From NCBI GenBank assembly GCA_002328075.1, contig DCVT01000031.1, positions 372,001 to 436,000 on the forward strand: 64,000 nt of DNA, read 5' to 3'. Source of the DNA: Anaerolineales bacterium UBA2181 (lineage in GTDB: Bacteria > Chloroflexota > Anaerolineae > Promineifilales > UBA4811). The notes under the pieces were generated by a model. That model was not told where the DNA came from and made no database searches. It saw nothing but the letters and a program-made list of their open reading frames with translations. This document shows positions 50,016 to 60,329 of this stretch, piece after piece. The position numbers were made by a program, and so were the translations under genes. Numbering within the stretch: position 1 is the stretch's first letter; every line of letters begins with the position of its first letter.

Positions 50016-52286
50016 GTGCGAGGCGCTTTCTGGTCACAGATCCTGGTGCTTTTCCTGGTAGTCGGGGCCCTGGCCGGATGCGCTGGGGCCCGAACAGCCA
50101 CCGCTCCGTCGCCGCTGGCTCAGGTGACCGAGCGAGCAAGCGGCACGCCGGTGTTTCTGCCTACCAGGACAGACACCCGGGGAATCCCAACGGCACCCGG
50201 CGTTCCTTCGCCATCAATAATTCCGACCATCCAGCTTACGTCCGTGACCCCAACCCCGCCGGTCGGGCAAACGGTTACTCCGCCGCCCACCTTGACGCCA
50301 GCAGACACGTTGACGCCTCAGCGGCCGGGCGCGCCGGCATTCCTGGTTTTGCCGCTGCAAACGCGGCTCGTGGCGTCTCCGCCTGGCGGCAACGATGTCC
50401 CCCTGCACGGCGTAACAGCCCTGGCCGTTGATTCGGCGGGCGGACTCATCGCGGCCGGTACAGATTCGCTGGGGGTGCTGGTATCTCGCGATGGTGGACG
50501 CACCTGGCAATGGAGCAACGAGAACCTGCCGGCTGGCGCGGGAGTTCGTTGGCTGGCAGCTGCCCACGGATGGTTGATGGCTGGGATCGAGGGCGCGGGC
50601 GTTTTCCGCAATGTAGCTGCGGGCGGCTCTTGGGAGCCCATGGTGGGCCTCTCGGCCAATACCCAGGAGGTGATCTTTTCGCCGCAGTTCATGCAGAATG
50701 GACTCCTACTTGCCATTGATGGAGGGGCGTTGCTGCGCTCGGTTGACCATGGGGACAGCTGGGCGGTGGTGCTTTCTGCCATTAGTTGTCCGCTCAGCGT
50801 GTCGTTTGCTGCGGACGGCGTCGGTGGCGGATCAGTGTACGCTACCCGTTGCGACCGGCTGGTCCGATCGGCCGACCAGGGAATCAATTGGAGCCCGGTG
50901 CCACCCGCCGGCGCCCGGCCTGACCTGGGCTATCTTCAGAATCTGCGGGCGAACCCCTTTGACCCGACCGGCCAAAGACTGCATGCCAGCGGCAGCAGCC
51001 AGGGACTCCCCCTGCGGTCGGACGATGGCGGGCAGAGTTGGGAGCCGGCCTATGATCCCCAGCAGGCTCCCTTTGTCATGGGGACCTTGTGGGGCGGAGT
51101 ACGAGTTGATGCTGATGGCGCCTGGTACGTCACCGGCCGGGGGCACATGTATGACCCGAACACCTGGCTCTGGCGCTCCGTGGATCAGGGCGGTACCTGG
51201 TACCCGGCGGCGGGAGCAAGAGGGTTGGTGGACCTGGTGGTTCTGCCCGATGGCTCGCTCTGGGCCGGGACGACCGACGGCGTCTTTGCTGACCAGGGAA
51301 CCGGGTGGCATCTGGTTCACCCGGGTGGCAATCAACCCGCCATGGTTGACATCGGTGCGCCTGGATCGGTCGTCCTGACATGGAAAGGTGTGGACAAGTA
51401 CACCAGTCTCTGGCGGTGGTTCGAAAAGCTTGAGGGCGTGTGGATCCCGGTGTGGCAAGGAACAACCAACATGACGCCGCGCCGGGGGTACCTGGCGCCA
51501 GGTCTTCCGGCTGAGCGCGCAATGTACGTCCTTGGCCAGGATTATGGTGGACAGATCATGGTGCTGCAATTAGAGCCGGATGCTGACGAAACAATCTCCC
51601 GGATCGAGTCAATTCCCGCCGGTCCAAGTGATAGTCTGGAGGATTATCGGATCGAATTTGATGCGGATTATCTGACCACCGGCCGGGTGTCCATCCGACA
51701 CGGGCGCTCTGGCGCCCTGTACCTGTCCGACGACTGGGGGGCCAGCTGGACCCGACCGGACCCCATACAGGCTGGAGCTTGCGAGCGGACCCCGGTAAGT
51801 GGTTTCGGCCGGCTGTGGGCGGAAAATGAGCAGGTCAGACTGCAACTACTCTGCCCGCTGGAGGACGAACAACCATATGCTGGAACAGCTCAGCCCTTTG
51901 AGCACGGCGAGTTGCTGCGCTTGGATCCAACCACGCCGTCGCGCTCCGATCGGTGGGTTTACGCGCTACTTCCAACCGGCGAGGTAGACGGAGCGTGGGG
52001 TAGCTTGCCCTGGTATGAGAGGCCGGCGAGCCCGACCGAGCCGCCGGCCGGGTTTTACCCACCCGACGTCCTGTTTTACGCTGCCTGGTGGGAAGGCTAT
52101 TGCTGCGCGTCGGCTCCTCAACCGGTCAGCCAGGCGCTAGGCTGGGCGACCGGTGCTGCCTCGGCAATCGAGGTTGCACAGCAGCAATTCGAAGGTGGTA
52201 CATTGCTCTGGCGGTCGGACCGTGACCAGATTGTTTTTCTCCGGCACGTCTTTGCCAGTGACCTCTATACCACCTTTCCCGATTGA
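50016..52286 (+). CDS. Surface lipoprotein with BNR/sialidase-like beta-propeller repeats
   Basis: About 756 residues. GTG 50016 gives a neat lipoprotein signal (WSQILVLFLVVGALAGC) with lipobox LAGC. An ATG at 49944 would add 24 very basic residues. A Thr/Pro-rich spacer follows. The body is a beta-propeller of BNR/photosynthesis-system-stability type, with repeated SxDGGxTW units: SRDGGRTWQWSNENLP, then SVDHGDSWAVVLS, then SDDGGQSWEPAYD and SVDQGGTWYPAAG. It is anchored outside the cell. Ligand unknown. Convergent with the C25 peptidase gene. Confidence 0.84.
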   Translation: MRGAFWSQILVLFLVVGALAGCAGARTATAPSPLAQVTERASGTPVFLPTRTDTRGIPTAPGVPSPSIIPTIQLTSVTPTPPVGQTVTPPPTLTPADTLTPQRPGAPAFLVLPLQTRLVASPPGGNDVPLHGVTALAVDSAGGLIAAGTDSLGVLVSRDGGRTWQWSNENLPAGAGVRWLAAAHGWLMAGIEGAGVFRNVAAGGSWEPMVGLSANTQEVIFSPQFMQNGLLLAIDGGALLRSVDHGDSWAVVLSAISCPLSVSFAADGVGGGSVYATRCDRLVRSADQGINWSPVPPAGARPDLGYLQNLRANPFDPTGQRLHASGSSQGLPLRSDDGGQSWEPAYDPQQAPFVMGTLWGGVRVDADGAWYVTGRGHMYDPNTWLWRSVDQGGTWYPAAGARGLVDLVVLPDGSLWAGTTDGVFADQGTGWHLVHPGGNQPAMVDIGAPGSVVLTWKGVDKYTSLWRWFEKLEGVWIPVWQGTTNMTPRRGYLAPGLPAERAMYVLGQDYGGQIMVLQLEPDADETISRIESIPAGPSDSLEDYRIEFDADYLTTGRVSIRHGRSGALYLSDDWGASWTRPDPIQAGACERTPVSGFGRLWAENEQVRLQLLCPLEDEQPYAGTAQPFEHGELLRLDPTTPSRSDRWVYALLPTGEVDGAWGSLPWYERPASPTEPPAGFYPPDVLFYAAWWEGYCCASAPQPVSQALGWATGAASAIEVAQQQFEGGTLLWRSDRDQIVFLRHVFASDLYTTFPD

Positions 52287-52335
52287 CGCGGTTTGCCGAG
52301 CAAATTCGCCGTGGACCGACCGGTGCAAGCAGCGT

Positions 52336-55300
52336 TCACCGGACCAGGGCTGGAAGGAATAGCCGGCAGCGAACGTGGAACGACCAACTGCCGCTGTACA
52401 GACCAACGTTGCCGGTTTCGTCGTACGCTGCAACTGACCACTGGTAGACGCCGGGCGTCAGGGCAGCCAGGGCATGTTGCTGGTTGGCCTGGACGTCCAC
52501 CACGCCGCCGTTCACTTTGACCCGATAGCCACTGACGTCAGCGTCGGCCGGTGACTGCCAGATCAGCGTGACCCCGTATCCCGGAAGAACATCGTGATCG
52601 GCCGGGCTCACCAACGTGGGTACCCCGGGAGCTGTTATGTCTACCTGGAAAGAACGGAGCGGCGGAACCACGCTTTCATTGCCCGCCCTATCCACCGCTG
52701 AAACCGTCCAGGTATAGGTCCCTTCGGCTAGAATGCCGGGGGCATAGAGGTTAACTGGACCCAACTCGATTTCCGTCCCATTCCAGCTGAGACGATAACC
52801 GGACACATCAGAACTGGGACTGATGGCCCACAGCAGATGAGGGTTGTTGTAATTCAGCTGCGCGCCGTCGGCCGGGCTGGTGAGCGTGGGCGGGACGGGA
52901 GGCGTCGTGTCGACCGTAAAGGTGTTGGGCACTGCGTAGCTGCTCGCATTCCCCAACCCGTCGTATGCCGCCACCGTCCAACCATATGAGCCGTCTGCCA
53001 GAACACCAGGATCATACAAGGTGACGTTTCCCACGTCGATCGGGGTGCCGCTCCATTGAAGTAGATACCCCGCCACGTCGAGATCTGGCACCGCGGACCA
53101 GACAAGGAGAGGGTGATTGTCATTGCCAATCCAGCCTTTAGTGGGGCTGATCAAGGCGGGCACAGCCGGGGCGGTGGCGTCGACGCCAAACGACCACGCA
53201 GGCGCATTCTCGCTGGGGTGGTGGAGTCGATCATATGCAGCCACTGTCCAGGTGTGGATGCCGTCGACAAGCCGCGAAACTATGTGCTGCGTCACGTTGC
53301 CTACGTCGGTGGTCTGGCCGTCCACTGTGACCGAGTATCCCCGGGTGCCAAGGCTCAGACTGGGTGCCCAAATCAGAACCACTGAGGTCTGCCCAGTCTG
53401 AGTACCGTCAGGCGGACTTACAAGTGACGGCGGGAAAAGAGAGACGATCACGGTAGCCTGGTCGGTCGATTGGGCAATGTCTGTCGGACCGGGGTTGTAG
53501 GCGGTCCAGGACGCCTGATTAACGGTGGTCTCGACCACTGTTGTGGTGCGAGTAACCCACGCCGAAGCGCCCGGTTCGAGCTCCAGGGCCATGTCATTGA
53601 GCCAAGGGCCCAACTGACTGTCTTGCACGTCGTGCAACGCCAGGCTCAGATCGCCGGTGTTGGTGACCTGATAGCAGTAGGTCACGTCGCCACCCGAGGC
53701 CGGCAACGTGATCGAATCGGTGGCAGCGCAAGCTGCAGGGTCGGTGCCGACAGTGACCCGAAGCGAGATCCCAGCCTGGGGGCCGGCCGGCACGCAGCTC
53801 TGTACGGAAACATCATCCAGATACCAACCTTCCCGTCCCACCGAGCTGTCGGTGCCCAGGCGGAATCGCAAGCGAACGGTCTGCCCGGCGTAGGCATCCA
53901 CGTCAACTATGGATTCCAGCCAATCCTGCGGATCCCCGCACCATCCGTTGCGTCCTCCCAGGGGGTTCGAGTACGATGTGCTGATCAGGCCATCATAGGG
54001 GTCGGTGTCAAGTTCTGTATCCAGTTGGGACCACGAAACACCATCGTCCGTCGAGATCTCCAGGATACCCCCGTCAAAACAACCTCCGGAAGAGGACTCG
54101 ATGACTTGGTAGTTCCAGTATTGGAGGGTGAGGGCCTGTGCTCCGGCCGGCAATGCGATGTTCGGCGATACTAGGCGTTGGTCGCTGGCGGCCGATACGC
54201 CGGCTGCATGGAAAGAGTGGAGTCCGGAATACGGCCGGGCTTGTGACAATTGCCAGGTGTCGCCAAGCCCGCTGTGCACCCATCCACCTTCACCGGTTTC
54301 AAAATCCTGCTGGAAATATAGGACAGGAACGGTGCCAGGGCCACAATCGCCCGGAAGCGCTACCGTGCCAAAGCTGCGCGTGGCTGAGAACTGGCTGATT
54401 CCGCAGGCGTTCTGGGCACGGACCCGCCAGAAGAAAACAGTGCTGCTGTCCAGGGGGTCGGCCGGGGAATAAACGGTTCCGAAAAGGGTCTCTGCCCGCA
54501 CGACGTGGGTAAAGGCCGGGTCCGTGGCAATCTCCACGTCATAACGACTGGCCTGGTTGGAGGGCAGCCACTCCAGCGTGGGCTTAAAGTCCACGTTGGT
54601 AGCTCCATTGGCGGGCGAGGTCAGCAGGGGGGCATCGGCATAGGCATCGGCCACGTGCAAATGCACGGTGGCATCCAGTTCCAGGTCCACCAGATCAGCA
54701 GCCAGAATCACCACCGGATAGATTCCGGCGGCCGTTCCTGCTGTTACCTGGAGCTCAAGTTGGGACGCGAACGGGGCAGGCGCCGACGACGGCTCCAGCA
54801 CGGCGGAGACGCCGCCCGGGAGCAGGCCGGTGCTCAGGTATACCGTCTCGGTGTAATTGAGGACGCTCCCTACGGTGACGGTCGCCAGGGAGCTGCCGGT
54901 GACGCACACCTCGTGGCGGGTGGGAGCAACGTCCAGCGTGAAAGTGGGCAGGTCGGGCTCGCGAAACACGCGGACGGCCGGGTCACCCAGGATGTTATAG
55001 GTCTCCCAGTAATAGCGGGCGCTGTCGGGGTAGGCGGCTTCCACACCAGCCAAACCGGCATCGGTCATGGTAGTTACATCCGCACTGGCCTTGGTGCCGG
55101 CGAACAGCGTATCAAACATCACCCGTTCCAGGACATCATCTTCGTCCCAGTAGCTGCTGTCCGATGATCCCCAGAAGACGAGGGCGCCCTTGTTGGGTTC
55201 CAGAACCCAGGTCTCGCCAAAGACCTCGGCAACAGCATAGTCGCCGGACACACAGGCGTGGCTGGCGACAAAGGGGTACATGTTGCCATTCGTCAGGGCA

Positions 55301-56760
55301 CGCACATTGGCCTGGCCATAACTGCCTACCTCCCATCCGGTGGTGCTGCCGTGGCCAGAATAGATGATCATCGCCCGGCCGGCGTTGAAGGATGACTGCA
55401 TCGCAGCCAGATTAGCGCCATACGTAACGCAGTACAGCTTGTCTCCGCCGGGCTGGTTGGGGTCGGGAAATGATCCGGTATAACCCTCAGGTTGCGTGTA
55501 GCTGTTAATGGCATAGTTGTGGGTGCCTTCAGCTACTTGCCAGCGATCGCAGGTGGCCACGAAGGATGCCCTCTTGACCCAGGGCTCATCTCCTGTCAGG
55601 TTGGCGTACACCAGATATTTGTCCACCATCTGGGTAGCCTGGGTTGCCGAGCGCACCGGAAATCGGCCGCGGCCAATATCCGGATGCCAATCATTGCCGC
55701 CGTCCATGGTGCCATAGTAGAGGTCGGTGACCTCGCCGGCCGAGACGCTGCTCCATCCCGGTATGGTATCCGTGTCTCCCACCAGCAGGACATAAGAGGG
55801 CGGCACGGGCCAAGTGTCATAGGCGTTCTGGATGTAGTTCTTGATCTGGCTATTGGTGGTGGCTGGAATCTGCGACAGCTTGGTCATCGTCACGTCAAAT
55901 CCGCGGCTGCTCTTGAGGTCGGCAAAGGGGAGCATGGCGCTGTAATAGCTGTCTGCCGTGATGATCAGGTACCCGACTGGAGTGCCATTGGCGGAATGTG
56001 CCGGGGGACGGCCCTGGTTATAGTTGAGTATCTGGTGCGCCAGCCGTTGCTCAAAAACGGGCGATGCATAACGGTCAGCCAGCAGGACGGTCTGGTCCAT
56101 GTCTTCGCCGGTCCACGCGATCGTGATTTTGATCTCCTGGTACAGGCGGATAGTGTTGGTACCCGGATTGTAACCAACCGGCCAGAACTCTACCGGCTGG
56201 ACCCGGTGACCGCGCACGACATAGACCTCTCCCAAAGCAACCGGGTATGCCGGGTAAAGCGCAGTGCTGGCGTAAAAGCTGCTGTCTATCTCAAAGGGGA
56301 CCTCAGCCCCCTGGAGTTTGGGAGTGGGTGGCTGTAGGGGGTAGAGCCGTTCCAGCCCCAGTTCGGCCGGGGTCAGATCGGTGAATTTGACGGACTCCAC
56401 CCGAACCGAGACCGTGGCACCCCAAGGGATTTCGACGTCGCGCCGGAGTATGGGCAGGTCGGGGAGTCCAATGGTTGCAGGGTGACCGTATCCTTCGCCG
56501 CCAAGCTGGCAAAAGAGGGTGTCTCCGGCCACAACCAGGCGGACCATGCAGCCGGGAAAGGCGGCTGCCACGGTGACGCCATGGGCGTCGGAGCTTGTCA
56601 ATGTGGCTGATACTGAGGACACGCTGGCATGGCCGTCGAACGGCAGCCACTGCCAGCGGTCATCCATCCCGGCCGAGAGCGGTCCACTGGACAGGGATGG
56701 CGCCATCAATGCGCCCAAGCATATCAGCAGAAAAACCAACCAACGGTATTGCCTTTGCAT
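52336..56760 (-). CDS. Secreted C25 (gingipain-type) cysteine peptidase with Fn3-like repeats
   Basis: 1474 residues from ATG 56760, behind AAGGAG. A signal peptide (WLVFLLICLGALMAPSLS) and beta-rich pro-region precede the peptidase (about 265-600). There VGYLIITADSYYSAML begins the domain, the catalytic His is in IYSGHGSTTGW (about 470), and Cys in VASHACVSGDYAV (about 503). Later parts hold a jelly-roll-like module and at least five Ig/Fn3 repeats with ILxSPxxG and TWTVxAxDxxGN motifs. It ends CRLFLPALVR. It likely degrades external proteins. Upstream lies a cytoplasmic oligopeptidase on the same strand. Confidence 0.92.
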   Translation of the reverse strand: MQRQYRWLVFLLICLGALMAPSLSSGPLSAGMDDRWQWLPFDGHASVSSVSATLTSSDAHGVTVAAAFPGCMVRLVVAGDTLFCQLGGEGYGHPATIGLPDLPILRRDVEIPWGATVSVRVESVKFTDLTPAELGLERLYPLQPPTPKLQGAEVPFEIDSSFYASTALYPAYPVALGEVYVVRGHRVQPVEFWPVGYNPGTNTIRLYQEIKITIAWTGEDMDQTVLLADRYASPVFEQRLAHQILNYNQGRPPAHSANGTPVGYLIITADSYYSAMLPFADLKSSRGFDVTMTKLSQIPATTNSQIKNYIQNAYDTWPVPPSYVLLVGDTDTIPGWSSVSAGEVTDLYYGTMDGGNDWHPDIGRGRFPVRSATQATQMVDKYLVYANLTGDEPWVKRASFVATCDRWQVAEGTHNYAINSYTQPEGYTGSFPDPNQPGGDKLYCVTYGANLAAMQSSFNAGRAMIIYSGHGSTTGWEVGSYGQANVRALTNGNMYPFVASHACVSGDYAVAEVFGETWVLEPNKGALVFWGSSDSSYWDEDDVLERVMFDTLFAGTKASADVTTMTDAGLAGVEAAYPDSARYYWETYNILGDPAVRVFREPDLPTFTLDVAPTRHEVCVTGSSLATVTVGSVLNYTETVYLSTGLLPGGVSAVLEPSSAPAPFASQLELQVTAGTAAGIYPVVILAADLVDLELDATVHLHVADAYADAPLLTSPANGATNVDFKPTLEWLPSNQASRYDVEIATDPAFTHVVRAETLFGTVYSPADPLDSSTVFFWRVRAQNACGISQFSATRSFGTVALPGDCGPGTVPVLYFQQDFETGEGGWVHSGLGDTWQLSQARPYSGLHSFHAAGVSAASDQRLVSPNIALPAGAQALTLQYWNYQVIESSSGGCFDGGILEISTDDGVSWSQLDTELDTDPYDGLISTSYSNPLGGRNGWCGDPQDWLESIVDVDAYAGQTVRLRFRLGTDSSVGREGWYLDDVSVQSCVPAGPQAGISLRVTVGTDPAACAATDSITLPASGGDVTYCYQVTNTGDLSLALHDVQDSQLGPWLNDMALELEPGASAWVTRTTTVVETTVNQASWTAYNPGPTDIAQSTDQATVIVSLFPPSLVSPPDGTQTGQTSVVLIWAPSLSLGTRGYSVTVDGQTTDVGNVTQHIVSRLVDGIHTWTVAAYDRLHHPSENAPAWSFGVDATAPAVPALISPTKGWIGNDNHPLLVWSAVPDLDVAGYLLQWSGTPIDVGNVTLYDPGVLADGSYGWTVAAYDGLGNASSYAVPNTFTVDTTPPVPPTLTSPADGAQLNYNNPHLLWAISPSSDVSGYRLSWNGTEIELGPVNLYAPGILAEGTYTWTVSAVDRAGNESVVPPLRSFQVDITAPGVPTLVSPADHDVLPGYGVTLIWQSPADADVSGYRVKVNGGVVDVQANQQHALAALTPGVYQWSVAAYDETGNVGLYSGSWSFHVRCRLFLPALVR

Positions 56761-56823
56761 CCTTACTCCTTGAACCGGCAGCCGGCCGCAGGTCAACCGC
56801 CGGTCGGCCCCCCCATCTGACAC

Positions 56824-58596
56824 CTATGCCGGTAGCGCAACCAACTGGTTCACCATGGACCGAATTACGTCGAAACCACCCTGCCAGAAGCTCGACGACG
56901 TCATGTCGATGCCAGCCTCTGTCAGGATGTGCCCCGGACTTGCAGAACCACCGTACTCGAGGATTCGCAGGTAGCGCGGAACAAAAGCCTGGCCCTCCTC
57001 TTTGTAACGCTGGTACAGCGAAAGCACCATGAGCTGCCCAAAGCTGTAGGCATAGCAGTAGAATGGAACCTGGTAAATGTGAGGGATGGCAACCCACTCA
57101 GACCGAAAGCCATCGTCAACCTCCACCGCATCGCCGAATTGCTGGTGCAGGTTGTCCAGGTATGCGGTGCACAGGTCGTTGGTGTTCTTTCCCTCAGCGA
57201 TCATCCGATGAGCCTCGCGTTCGAACAGCACAAAGAAGGCCTGCCGCATGACGGTAGCGTAAGCGTCGTCCATCTGGGCTGCCAGCAGATTACGCCGCAC
57301 GGCACGGTTCGGCTCTTCTGCGAGCAGCCTCTCGGTCAGCAACATCTCGCCAAATACCGAGGCAATCTCGGCCATGGGCAACGCCGAGTGAAAAGTGAGG
57401 ATCGAGTGATCAGCTGCCATCAAGGCATGCACAGCGTGACCCAACTCATGGGCCAGGGTGGCCACATCGCGGCACTCGCCAGTAAAGTTGACCTTGACCC
57501 AAGGAGCTACGCGGGGAAGCGGGCTGGCGCAAAATGCCCCGCCCTCCTTTCCGGCCCGGATCTCCGAATCCATGTGGTTTTCTGCCAAGATCCGTCTGGC
57601 CTGGTTCGCAACCACGGGCGAAAAGCGCTCAAAGCTCTCCAGCACCATTTCCACTGCCTCGTGATAAGCGAACTGGCGGTCCGTATCATCCAGTGGAGCA
57701 TACAAGTCAAATCGCCGCAACCGATCCATGCCCAGCCAGTCTGCTTTGAGGCGGAAGTAGTCTTGAAAGAGCAGTGTGTTCTCCTGGCAAACCTGAAGCA
57801 ACGTGTCCACCACCGGGTCAGGGATGTCGTTCTCCAGGTTTCTGACCGCAATGGGACTGGAAAAGCGGCGCAAGTTCATCTGCTCGTTGCGCCAGTCGCG
57901 CGCCCGGTGGATATAGAGCTGCCCCAGCACAGCGCCGTCCTGAGCATACACCCGATGCATCTCGCGGTACGCTGCCTCGCGCACCTCGGGAACCGGGCTG
58001 TGAACGTAGGATCTGAGCTGATCCCGGGTCAGATGGCGAGTTTCGCCCTCCACCACCAATTGAAAGCTGTACTTGTTGGTGATCATGTCATAGATAGTGG
58101 TGAGAGCGTTCACGCCGTTCACGTCCTTGAGGTTGATCACCTTTTCCTCGAGCTCGGAAAGCGTGTGGGGTTTGAAGCGTCGCAGCGATTCGAGGAAATA
58201 GTGCCACTCTGATGCCGCGCTCAGCAGCCGCTGGGCATTGGCATCATCGAGGGATTTCCACCATAGAACAAGAAAAATGAGCCGGTTTTGGACGTCGGTG
58301 AGGAGCTCCTCCATCCGACCCATAAAGCTGAGAGCCTCCTGGGATTGTGTGTCCGCCGCAAATGAGAGCCGGCCGTAGCCGAGTAGGCGACTGCCATGCT
58401 CGGTGATGGTTTCGTATTGGCGGACCAACCTAACCCAATCCTCTTCGGCGATGTCCGGCGTCAACCGACCACGCCATTGCTCCAACTCCTCCACCTGAGT
58501 GTTCAATTCCTCCAGCAGGCTGTCGAAAGCGGGTCCGGACGTGGCCGGCAAAAGGTCAGCCAGTGACCAGGCACTTGGTTGAAGTTCTTGTGTCAT
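56824..58596 (-). CDS. pepF: Oligoendopeptidase F-type M3 metallopeptidase
   Basis: 590 residues. The zinc motif is TLAHELGHAVHALM (HExxH variant HELGH), with the third ligand Glu in 'HSALPMAEIASVFGEMLLTE'. The C-terminal FYCYAYSFGQLMVLSLYQRY is typical of PepF. It hydrolyses short peptides in the cytoplasm. It has no signal peptide. Start ATG 58596; a TTG two codons earlier is in frame. The C25 peptidase gene follows 63 bases downstream on the same strand, so external proteolysis and internal peptide hydrolysis could be linked. Confidence 0.94.
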   Translation of the reverse strand: MTQELQPSAWSLADLLPATSGPAFDSLLEELNTQVEELEQWRGRLTPDIAEEDWVRLVRQYETITEHGSRLLGYGRLSFAADTQSQEALSFMGRMEELLTDVQNRLIFLVLWWKSLDDANAQRLLSAASEWHYFLESLRRFKPHTLSELEEKVINLKDVNGVNALTTIYDMITNKYSFQLVVEGETRHLTRDQLRSYVHSPVPEVREAAYREMHRVYAQDGAVLGQLYIHRARDWRNEQMNLRRFSSPIAVRNLENDIPDPVVDTLLQVCQENTLLFQDYFRLKADWLGMDRLRRFDLYAPLDDTDRQFAYHEAVEMVLESFERFSPVVANQARRILAENHMDSEIRAGKEGGAFCASPLPRVAPWVKVNFTGECRDVATLAHELGHAVHALMAADHSILTFHSALPMAEIASVFGEMLLTERLLAEEPNRAVRRNLLAAQMDDAYATVMRQAFFVLFEREAHRMIAEGKNTNDLCTAYLDNLHQQFGDAVEVDDGFRSEWVAIPHIYQVPFYCYAYSFGQLMVLSLYQRYKEEGQAFVPRYLRILEYGGSASPGHILTEAGIDMTSSSFWQGGFDVIRSMVNQLVALPA

Positions 58597-58711
58597 TCTC
58601 AACTTTTTTCTTTCTATTAGGATTCAAATCCAACGGCCTGCCAGAACAAGCCAACGCCAGTGATGGTGTCAGTGTCGCCGAGGACGTCAAGGCGTACCCA
58701 CCGTCCCGCGT

Positions 58712-59260
58712 TCAGCCGCTGTTTCCCGGATGCTGGTCCAGCCGCTCCAGGATGGAATAGAGCAGTTCCAAGAGGACGTTTTTCACGCTCTCCTTATCAA
58801 TCGCCACACAGGGCACCAGTTTTACGGCCGAATCAATGCGCAACGCAATCCTCAAATCGGCCGGCTCCCAGGCATCGGGATGATCCTGCTTGTTGGCAGC
58901 CACTACATAAGGGGTGGGGGCGTACTGCCGGAACGTGTCCAGGATGCGGCGAGCCTCCAAAAAGGTCTCTGGTGCTGCGCTGTCCACCAAGACGATGAAA
59001 CCCAACATTCCCTCCGAGAGGATCTCCCACATAAAATCAAACCGGCGCTGACCCGGAGTCCCGAACAGATACAGGACTAGGTCCTCGTCCACGGTGATGC
59101 GGCCGAAATCCATGGCTACGGTTGTGGAGGCCTTGTGATGTTCGTCGGGATTGGTGATCCGACGTTCGGTCTGCACCACATCTATCTCGCTGATGGAGCG
59201 GATGAACTGCGTCTTGCCCGCAGAAAACGGGCCAGTAATGACCATCTTGACCGTCTGCAT
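58712..59260 (-). CDS. MglA/Arf-like small GTPase
   Basis: 182 residues. P-loop VITGPFSAGKTQFIRS. Switch I region has KASTTVAMDFGRI. G3 is modified: LYLFGTPGQRRFDFMWEIL (TPGQ preceded by Phe-Gly rather than Asp). G4 is VVAANKQDHPDAW. Such GTPases in non-motile phyla pair with DUF4388 or Roadblock proteins. Its gene lies 157 bases after the DUF4388 gene on the same strand. A longer frame reaches 59380 without start signals. Confidence 0.9.
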   Translation of the reverse strand: MQTVKMVITGPFSAGKTQFIRSISEIDVVQTERRITNPDEHHKASTTVAMDFGRITVDEDLVLYLFGTPGQRRFDFMWEILSEGMLGFIVLVDSAAPETFLEARRILDTFRQYAPTPYVVAANKQDHPDAWEPADLRIALRIDSAVKLVPCVAIDKESVKNVLLELLYSILERLDQHPGNSG

Positions 59261-59417
59261 TAGGTTTGTTCCGGGTGCTTGGGAGGTACCCAGATCGAAG
59301 CGCGAAAGCCCAATGAAAAGGACGCAACCTGCGACAACAGCCAAGTTGCGACCACGGGGATCAAACTCGCAACCCCGCAATGGTAACGGATGGTTGACTT
59401 GACATGGAGACGGTGGC

Positions 59418-60275
59418 TTAGATTCGCCGAATCCGGTCGATCAAACGCAGAATGATGCTCCGCTTGACCGCCGGGGCCCGCTTTTCCACAGGTGGTGCGA
59501 AATCCACCTCTCCCCCTGCCGCCGTCGTACCCGGCCTGGTCGTTCCGGCAGCGGGCGCTGCGTCCGGTCGTACCAGCTCCACCAGCCCTGCCTGCAACAT
59601 GCCATACACGATCCGCCGGATCTGAAAGTCGCTCATGTTGTTGGCTTTGGCGATCTGACGGATGCTGTTTCGCGGGTTGACAAAGGAAACGACCCGCCAC
59701 TCCTCCACCGTCAGGTTGATGTTCCGCAGGCGGGCATCGGGGCGGTCTGTGAACCGCAAAGAGATATCCAGGTTGGGCAGCTCATCCTGTAATCGCTCCC
59801 ACTCCTTAAGCCGCCGGCTACCCTCCATGATCACGCTTTCAAGGTTGATGGGAACCGTGATTCGGTCGGGTGGGGGAAGAATATTGGCTTCAAACCGGAA
59901 CAACCCCTCGTTCCAGGTAAACAGGCTGTAAACGATCTCTAGGATGTGCTGGCGCACGCTCTGGACAATGTCGTTCTGAGAGACGACCCCCATGTTGATG
60001 AGCCAAATCCCAAGCTCTTTGTCGGTCGCCTTGCTGGACTGTTTCTGCAGGTCCTGGAACTGCTCGGTTGTCAGCTTGCCGGAGCGTTGTAGAACGTGGA
60101 CTAGTGAGCCGCTGGCCTGATCCAAACCGGCAAAGATCAATTTGCCCTCACGGAAAGACATGCGGGACGTGCGATTCGAGTCCTCAATGGTCAGCGTGCC
60201 GGTCTTTCGGGCAAGATTGATCAGGTTGAGAAGCTGAGTCGTGCTGAAATCTCTCAGGTTGCCTTTGAGGGCCAT
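59418..60275 (-). CDS. DUF4388 (PATAN-like) domain protein
   Basis: 285 residues. The N-terminal DUF4388 domain reads ALKGNLRDFSTTQLLNLINL, ARKTGTLTIEDSNRTSRMSF and REGKLIFAGLDQASGSLVHV. The middle (about 95-200) has IWLINMGVVSQNDIVQSVRQ and LEIVYSLFTWNEGLFRFE. A winged-helix follows (NSIRQIAKANNMSDFQIRRI). The C-terminus is a basic helix, IILRLIDRIRR. The family is thought to bind regulators and is found next to small GTPases. Ribosome site AGAGGT precedes ATG 60275. Confidence 0.9.
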   Translation of the reverse strand: MALKGNLRDFSTTQLLNLINLARKTGTLTIEDSNRTSRMSFREGKLIFAGLDQASGSLVHVLQRSGKLTTEQFQDLQKQSSKATDKELGIWLINMGVVSQNDIVQSVRQHILEIVYSLFTWNEGLFRFEANILPPPDRITVPINLESVIMEGSRRLKEWERLQDELPNLDISLRFTDRPDARLRNINLTVEEWRVVSFVNPRNSIRQIAKANNMSDFQIRRIVYGMLQAGLVELVRPDAAPAAGTTRPGTTAAGGEVDFAPPVEKRAPAVKRSIILRLIDRIRRI

Positions 60276-60329
60276 TGCTCTACCTCTTGCCCTAACTGCT
60301 GCGCCTAGGCACCGATTAGGGCTCCACAC

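Noticed and set aside
56929..58212. 427-codon plus-strand frame over pepF
   Set aside because: Antisense shadow of the peptidase; no start signal or domain.
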